From an uncultured Lachnospiraceae bacterium (GTDB lineage Bacteria; Bacillota; Clostridia; Lachnospirales; Lachnospiraceae), in assembly GCA_902489645.1 (NCBI GenBank), contig CABUAW010000046.1, positions 1 through 19,453 of the forward strand: a stretch of DNA of 19,453 bases. Reading direction: 5' to 3'. A model generated the notes under the pieces. That model had not been told where the DNA came from and did no database searches. It saw only the letters and a list, made by a program, of their open reading frames with translations. This document shows, one piece after another, positions 15,273-19,453 of this stretch; position 1 is the first letter of the stretch; each line of letters starts with the position of its first letter. The translations under genes were made by a program, and so were the position numbers.

Positions 15273-15301
15273 ATTTTATCATAAAACTGCAAAATTTTCC
15301 A
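15273..15301 (-). promoter_or_regulatory. Extended -10 promoter for hisH-hisF-ung
   Basis: The minus strand has TAAAAT at 15278-15273 preceded by TG and one base, an extended -10, and TGGAAA (15301-15296) as a -35 at 17-base spacing. Transcription would start near 15266, just ahead of hisH. The -35 abuts the -35 of the divergent gene. Confidence 0.6.
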
Positions 15302-15330
15302 TTGCAAAACAAACAAAAATGTAATAGTAT
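15302..15330 (+). promoter_or_regulatory. Promoter for the DUF6465 gene
   Basis: TTGCAA (15302-15307) and TAGTAT (15325-15330) are 17 bases apart. The -35 begins one base after the -35 of the opposing hisH promoter, so the two RNA polymerase sites overlap and may compete. Confidence 0.55.
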
Positions 15331-15373
15331 ATTAAGCAGAACATTAAGATGTATTTTTCCAAGGAGGCAATTT

Positions 15374-15574
15374 ATGAAAACATCATTGTTTGTAGAATAT
15401 CAGGGCTTACAGGTAAACGAAAAAGACATTGTTGCAAAGATTAAAGAAATCTGGTTAAACGATGGAAATAAAATCAAAGATATTAAAGATTTGAAGCTTT
15501 ACGTAAAACCTGAAGAATTTATGGCTTATTATGTAATTAATGACGATATCTCCGGTAAAATCGAGTTACAGTAA
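15374..15574 (+). CDS. DUF6465 family protein (66 aa)
   Basis: The real gene starts at the ATG at 15374, with AAGGAGG (15361-15367) six bases upstream; a longer frame from 15302 starts inside the promoter. The 66-aa product (MKTSLFVEYQ, then VAKIKEIWLNDGN, then KLYVKPEEFMAYYVINDD, ending GKIELQ) is a small, charged alpha/beta protein that I recognise as DUF6465-like, a family common in Lachnospiraceae with no known function. It has no signal peptide or cysteines. It stands alone, with its own promoter and strong terminator, which suggests independent and possibly abundant expression. Confidence 0.85.
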   Translation: MKTSLFVEYQGLQVNEKDIVAKIKEIWLNDGNKIKDIKDLKLYVKPEEFMAYYVINDDISGKIELQ

Positions 15575-15590
15575 TATACATATACAGCAC

Positions 15591-15627
15591 AATACCCTGC
15601 GGTGATTTTCCCGCAGGGTATTTTTAT
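15591..15627. terminator. Bidirectional terminator (DUF6465 gene and sensor kinase)
   Basis: AATACCCTGCGG (15591-15602) pairs perfectly with CCGCAGGGTATT (15611-15622) around an eight-base loop, followed by TTTATT. The stem also sits just past the stop of the convergent kinase gene, though its T-run on that strand is poor. Confidence 0.93.
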
Positions 15628-15633
15628 TATCCG

Positions 15634-17286
15634 TTATTCTGTTTCTATATTCTCAGGAAGCTCCGGCACTTCATTGGAAGCATCCAGCGTAAACCAAAAC
15701 TCGACACCATTTTCCCGGTTTTCCACACCGTAATGCTGTCCGAGACGGTCCATCGTCGCTTTGACAATGGATAAGCCGACGCCGCTTCCGCCATATTCCC
15801 GGGTCCGGGCCTTGTCCACTTTATAGAATTTCACCCAAATCTGTTCAATATCATCCTCCGGAATCAAAGCTCCCGTATTAAATACGGAAATTCTTACAAT
15901 ATCCTCCTGTTTTTCGACTTTAACCTCGATAATCCGGTCGCCGTCAATATGATTCAGCGCATTGGACATATAGTTTGTAAAAGCTTCTTCGACCAGATAG
16001 ACATCGCCCCAAACATATACCGAATTTTCCGCATTAAATTTCAGGGTAGCTTCTTTTTGACGGAAAAGTATCTCCGCATTGGACAAAATATTATCGATGG
16101 TCGACACAATGTCGAAATGCTCCATTGTCAGAGTTTCCGTGCCAAATTCAATCTGATTCAAATCGAGGAGTTTTTTTACAAGGACATTCATCTTTGCAGC
16201 TTCATCTATGATGACTTCACAGTAAAAAGCCCGGCTCTCTTCGTCATCATTAATATTTTCCTGAAGCCCTTCGGCATAGCCCTGAATCAACGCTATCGGC
16301 GTTTTCAGCTCATGGGATACATTGGAGAGGAACTCTTTACGCATTTCGTCAATCTGAACCTTCTGTTCCAGTTCCCGTTTCAACTGGACATTCGCGCTCT
16401 TTAATTCACCCAGGCTCTTCTCCAGCGCCTCTGAAAGAGTATTGATACTGTCGCCAAGCACGCCAATCTCATCTTCCGTTTCCACCGGATATTTCTGGGC
16501 GAAATCCAACCGGGACATTTTCTGGGCAATTTTAGCCAAATCCAGAATTTTCTCAGTAAACCGCCGGGAAATAAACAGCATCGCAAGAAAGCTGACGCAG
16601 GAAACGCAGATAGTCACATAGATAAAAAACTGGTTGGATATCTGGGCACTCTCCTGAATACTCTCCACGGAAGCCCGGAGCATAATGTAATCTCCGTTAT
16701 CCAGCGTTCCTATAAGATAAATATACGAGGAATTCATCCGTTTTACATAGACCTTCTGTAAGGCATATTTTTCACTTTCGCTGGAAACCTCCGCCCGGTC
16801 TTCCGATTGAATGTAATCCCGGTAAATCGCAAAGCTCTCCACATCCGTTTCATCGGAGGAACTGTTGCCGCTGGACGAAAATAAAACCTGCATATCATAG
16901 ACTGTCTGTTGATTGATAACCCGCTTATTTTGAATCCGGTACAAAAGTATACCGATATTATTATTCTGGCTGAGCTGTTCCATGGATAACTCAAAATCCA
17001 GGAAATCATTCAAATTGGCAATCCCGCTCTGACTGAACCATTGATAGATATTACCGGTTTCATCGTCTTCGGAGGACTTTCCTTCAAAATCATCATAATT
17101 TCTCGTCACGCCGAAGGTATTATATAATTGATTAATCTGATTAAAAGCCCCAATCAGCGCTTTTTGCTTGCCGGAAATATAATAATCAACAAGGAAAAAA
17201 TTGTTGACAAGAACCGAAGTAATCATCGTTACAAGGACTGTGGCCATCAGAGTGACAGACAGCTTTACCCGCAATGATTTATTCAT
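15634..17286 (-). CDS. Sensor histidine kinase (two-component system)
   Basis: The 550-aa membrane kinase has a first membrane helix (about 9-33), an extracytoplasmic sensor region (about 36-215) with no family I recognise, a second helix (about 219-240), a HAMP linker (about 241-295) and a short coiled region (290-315). The DHp domain carries the phosphorylated His325 in SNVSHELKTPIALIQGYAEG. The ATP-binding domain has the N box (NYMSNALNH, 438-446), FNTG (469-472), the F-box FYKVDKARTREYGG and the GSGVGLSIVK lid (500-509). GGAGG lies six bases before the ATG. It follows its response regulator by 12 bases. The class resembles the VanS/PhoR type; the signal is not evident. Confidence 0.96.
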   Translation of the reverse strand: MNKSLRVKLSVTLMATVLVTMITSVLVNNFFLVDYYISGKQKALIGAFNQINQLYNTFGVTRNYDDFEGKSSEDDETGNIYQWFSQSGIANLNDFLDFELSMEQLSQNNNIGILLYRIQNKRVINQQTVYDMQVLFSSSGNSSSDETDVESFAIYRDYIQSEDRAEVSSESEKYALQKVYVKRMNSSYIYLIGTLDNGDYIMLRASVESIQESAQISNQFFIYVTICVSCVSFLAMLFISRRFTEKILDLAKIAQKMSRLDFAQKYPVETEDEIGVLGDSINTLSEALEKSLGELKSANVQLKRELEQKVQIDEMRKEFLSNVSHELKTPIALIQGYAEGLQENINDDEESRAFYCEVIIDEAAKMNVLVKKLLDLNQIEFGTETLTMEHFDIVSTIDNILSNAEILFRQKEATLKFNAENSVYVWGDVYLVEEAFTNYMSNALNHIDGDRIIEVKVEKQEDIVRISVFNTGALIPEDDIEQIWVKFYKVDKARTREYGGSGVGLSIVKATMDRLGQHYGVENRENGVEFWFTLDASNEVPELPENIETE

Positions 17287-17298
17287 AGAAAGCCTCCA

Positions 17299-17982
17299 TT
17301 ACTCTTTTGACACCTCAAATTTATATCCCATGCCCCAGATGGTCTTAATATATTCTCCCCGTTCACCGAGCTTATTCCGCAGCTTTTTTACGTGGGTATC
17401 AATTGTCCGAGCATCGCCGAAATAATCATAATTCCATACATTATTCAAAATTCGTTCTCTGGACAGGGCAATCCCCTGGTTATCGATAAAATAGGACAGT
17501 AATTCAAATTCCTTATAGCTCAATTCAATTGGCTTATCGCCGACAAAGACCTCATGGGCATTTTTATTCATTACGATATCGCCCGCATTTATCACACCGT
17601 CGTCATTATTCACACTGCTTCGTCTCAAAATCGCCTCAACCCTGGCAACGAGAATTTTGGGACTGAAAGGTTTTGTGACATACTCGTCCACACCAAGCTC
17701 AAAGCCTAAAAGTTCATCCCGCTCATCCGCTTTGGCCGTCAGCATAATAATCGGCACTTTTGATGACTTACGCACTTCCCGGCAGACTTCCCAGCCATCC
17801 ATTTTCGGCATCATCACGTCCAGAATCAACAGGTCGATTTCTTTATCTTCATAAAAAATCTCCATGGCCTCTTCTCCATTGGAGGCCTCAAGCACTTCAT
17901 AGCCTTTTTTTGTGAGAAAGTCCCGGACAAGTTTCCGCATACGACTTTCATCATCAATCACTAAAATTTTGCAATTTTTCAT
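17299..17982 (-). CDS. OmpR/PhoB-family response regulator
   Basis: The 227-aa protein has a receiver domain (1 to about 120) with the acidic pair Asp10/Asp11, phosphorylation site Asp55 in LLILDVMMPKMDG, Thr82 and Lys104 in YVTKPF. The C-terminal winged-helix DNA-binding domain (about 130-225) has IELSYKEFELLSYF, ILNNVWNYDYFGDARTIDTHV and IKTIWGMGYKFE. It should bind DNA as a dimer after phosphorylation by the kinase encoded 12 bases downstream. AAGGGG precedes the ATG. A TATAAT at 18040-18035 is a likely -10. The regulon is unknown; xpt is divergent. Confidence 0.97.
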   Translation of the reverse strand: MKNCKILVIDDESRMRKLVRDFLTKKGYEVLEASNGEEAMEIFYEDKEIDLLILDVMMPKMDGWEVCREVRKSSKVPIIMLTAKADERDELLGFELGVDEYVTKPFSPKILVARVEAILRRSSVNNDDGVINAGDIVMNKNAHEVFVGDKPIELSYKEFELLSYFIDNQGIALSRERILNNVWNYDYFGDARTIDTHVKKLRNKLGERGEYIKTIWGMGYKFEVSKE

Positions 17983-18034
17983 AATATGTCCCCTTTCAAG
18001 CCAGAATCTTTCTTTACGAGGCTCAATTTCCTTT

Positions 18035-18040
18035 ATTATA
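18035..18040 (-). promoter_or_regulatory. Candidate -10 element for the two-component operon
   Basis: The minus strand reads TATAAT at 18040-18035, about 53 bases before the response regulator ATG. No good -35 is seen at 17-base spacing, so activation by a regulator, possibly the gene product itself, is conceivable. Confidence 0.4.
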
Positions 18041-18100
18041 TATAAAAATTATGACCATAATGTGAAAAAATGTTTTTTCTCGTAAAATTATTGAAAAATC

Positions 18101-18129
18101 TTCCCACCAATTCATCGATGTGATATAAT
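18101..18129 (+). promoter_or_regulatory. Promoter for xpt with overlapping inverted repeat
   Basis: TTCCCA (18101-18106) and TATAAT (18124-18129) are 17 bases apart, and the -10 is extended (TGA before it). Transcription would start near 18135-18137, giving a leader of only about 23 bases. A 6-bp inverted repeat TATGTA/TACATA (18129-18134 and 18140-18145) straddles the predicted start. Confidence 0.65.
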
Positions 18130-18158
18130 ATGTAGAAAATACATACGAGGTGAAAAAG

Positions 18159-18731
18159 TTGAAATTACTTAAGGATAGAATTATGGCGGAAGGCAGGGCC
18201 CTCAGTGACTCTGTATTAAAAGTAGATGGATTCTTAAATCATCAAGTAGACCCGGATTTAATGCAGGCCGTAGGCCTTGATTTTTGCGAACATTTTAAAA
18301 ATGACGGCATCACCCGGGTACTGACTATTGAAAGCTCCGGCATTGCTCCGGCTGTTTATACAGCCCAGGCCATGAAAGTACCGATGGTTATTTTAAAAAA
18401 GCAGACGTCAAAAATCCTAAATGGCCAGGTTTTTCAGACAAACATTACATCTTTCACAAAGGGAACCAGCTATGAGCTGACTCTATCCAGAGATTATATT
18501 CACCGTGATGATAAAGTGCTTATCATCGATGATTTCCTTGCCAATGGCGAAGCGGCCACCGGTGCGGCCCGTCTGGTACAGATGGCCGGAGCCGAAGTGG
18601 CCGGAATCGGTATTCTCATCGAAAAATCCTTCCAGAACGGACGCAGCCGTCTGGAACAGGCCGGCTTTAACGTGTATTCTCAGGCCCGTATTTCCCGTCT
18701 CGGCGAAGGCATTATTGAATTTTTAGAATAG
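18159..18731 (+). CDS. xpt: Xanthine phosphoribosyltransferase
   Basis: The 190-aa protein is Xpt, which salvages xanthine with PRPP to give XMP. TIESSGIAPAV (56-66), the PRPP-binding VLIIDDFLANGEA (120-132) and GIGILIEKSFQNGR are characteristic. A GTG at 18150 would add three residues, but GAGGTG (18147-18152) covers that codon and lies six bases before the TTG at 18159; the resulting MKLLKDRIMAEG aligns exactly with the start of Bacillus Xpt. It is a single-gene unit with its own promoter and terminator. The leader is far too short for the guanine riboswitch that controls Bacillus xpt. Confidence 0.96.
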   Translation: MKLLKDRIMAEGRALSDSVLKVDGFLNHQVDPDLMQAVGLDFCEHFKNDGITRVLTIESSGIAPAVYTAQAMKVPMVILKKQTSKILNGQVFQTNITSFTKGTSYELTLSRDYIHRDDKVLIIDDFLANGEAATGAARLVQMAGAEVAGIGILIEKSFQNGRSRLEQAGFNVYSQARISRLGEGIIEFLE

Positions 18732-18736
18732 TAAAA

Positions 18737-18787
18737 AATCTCTATCCCCATTCCTCAAGATGGAATATGGATAGAGATTCTTTTTTT
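18737..18787. terminator. Terminator between xpt and the mrp-type gene
   Basis: AATCTCTATCC pairs with GGATAGAGATT, with further imperfect pairing of ATTCC/GGAAT inside, followed by CTTTTTTT. It ends two bases before the stop of the convergent ATPase gene; A-rich sequence on the left gives a T-run for that strand too. Confidence 0.88.
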
Positions 18788-18788
18788 A

Positions 18789-19453
18789 TCATTTTGTCAG
18801 CTTATCGATAAACTCTGTCATATAAGTGTTGTCAAAATCTTCAATGGCTCCCGCATCACAAAGAGAGGCAATTTCAGGAATCATCGGCATGGAAACATAG
18901 GCCGGAATATTTAATTCCTTTGCCGTCTGCTCGCCATGTCCCTCACCATAAATATAAATCTTCTTTCCACAATCCGGACAGAGAATATAGCTCATATTCT
19001 GAACCAGGCCAAGCACCGGAATATTCATCATCTGGGCCATGTTGTAAGCCTTCTTTACAATCATACCAACCAGTTCCTGCGGTGATGTCACAACAACAAT
19101 ACCGTCAACAGGAAGGGACTGGAATACGGTCAGAGGCACATCGCCGGTTCCCGGAGGCATATCCACTAAAAGATAGTCCAGCTCTCCCCAGACAACTTCA
19201 TTCCAGAACTGTTTTACAACGCCGGCAATCACCGGGCCACGCCAGACAACCGGTGTCTCTTCATTATCCAAAATCAAATTGACAGACATAACCTTGATTC
19301 CAGTCTTTGTCTCAAAAGGGACAATCCCGTCATCCGTACCAAAGGCCTGTCCATGAAGGCCAAAGACCTTCGGAATGGATGGGCCGGTAATATCTGCATC
19401 CAAAACACCTACTTTATAACCGCGTTTCTGCAAAAGAACGGCCAGCTCGGAAG
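18789..19453 (-). CDS. Mrp/NBP35-family P-loop ATPase, C-terminal part (cut by window edge)
   Basis: The frame stays open to the window edge, so the N-terminus with its Walker A motif is missing; the apparent TTG start near 19433 is internal. Visible are the switch motif VGVLDADITGPSIPKVFGLHG, the DMPPGTGDVPLT Walker B region, and LCPDCGKK whose CxxC binds a bridging iron-sulfur cluster in Mrp/ApbC dimers. Proteins of this family assemble or carry iron-sulfur clusters in the cytoplasm. It converges with xpt across a shared terminator. About 221 codons are present. Confidence 0.95.
   Translation of the reverse strand, partial: SELAVLLQKRGYKVGVLDADITGPSIPKVFGLHGQAFGTDDGIVPFETKTGIKVMSVNLILDNEETPVVWRGPVIAGVVKQFWNEVVWGELDYLLVDMPPGTGDVPLTVFQSLPVDGIVVVTSPQELVGMIVKKAYNMAQMMNIPVLGLVQNMSYILCPDCGKKIYIYGEGHGEQTAKELNIPAYVSMPMIPEIASLCDAGAIEDFDNTYMTEFIDKLTK

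Noticed and set aside
17983..18158. Purine riboswitch ahead of xpt
   Set aside because: No paired stems with the conserved aptamer loops were seen and the promoter is too close to the gene.
1..19453. CRISPR arrays, tRNA or rRNA genes, insertion sequences, prophage or defence genes
   Set aside because: No repeated spacers, RNA-gene signatures, transposases, integrases or terminal repeats were seen; no gene-free stretch exceeds 300 bases.

Overview
The window looks like chromosomal core DNA from a spore-forming, low-to-moderate-GC Firmicute of class Clostridia, most likely a gut Lachnospiraceae. The grounds are strong AGGAGG-type ribosome binding sites, consensus sigma-A promoters, a four-cysteine L28, the Asp23 (YloU)/FakA (YloV)/RecG block divergent from rpmB as in Bacillus, the sporulation pair ytfI-gerW, and small DUF6465- and FHA/DUF6382-type proteins. 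I see no insertion sequence, prophage, CRISPR array, tRNA or rRNA.

Layout. Positions 1-2400 (minus) hold yloU, then fakA, a terminator, and the 5' end of recG. rpmB (plus) diverges from this block and ends in a strong terminator. Positions 2784-6766 (minus) hold one tightly spaced group of six genes read from a consensus sigma-A promoter near 6870-6897: a rhomboid-like membrane protein with a C-terminal zinc-ribbon-like tail, a 103-aa unknown, ytfI (DUF2953), gerW, a 46-aa two-helix membrane protein, and an FHA-domain protein. Next comes a LysM-repeat gene on the minus strand with a candidate sigma-K-like promoter. Diverging from it is a 1411-aa plus-strand protein of the 2-hydroxyacyl-CoA dehydratase activase family.

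Positions 11787-15237 (minus) hold hisH, hisF, ung and an erythromycin-esterase-like lipoprotein as a probable operon. Back to back with hisH is a 66-aa DUF6465 gene. Positions 15634-17982 (minus) hold an OmpR-type response regulator and its sensor kinase. xpt (plus) and the 3' part of an Mrp-type ATPase (minus) close the window.

Convergent gene pairs are separated by compact hairpins that can stop transcription from both sides. Four starts are better placed at a codon with a good ribosome binding site than at the longest open frame: fakA, yloU, the activase fusion and xpt; ung likewise.

The most interesting item is the 1411-aa protein. It appears to be a doubled activase followed by a doubled dehydratase-like module, with cluster-ligand cysteines kept in all four parts, so one chain may carry a complete radical dehydratase-type redox machine. 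The second is the gerW-containing cluster, which links a protease-dead-looking rhomboid, a tiny membrane protein and an FHA protein to germination genes. Most other genes are ordinary housekeeping genes.
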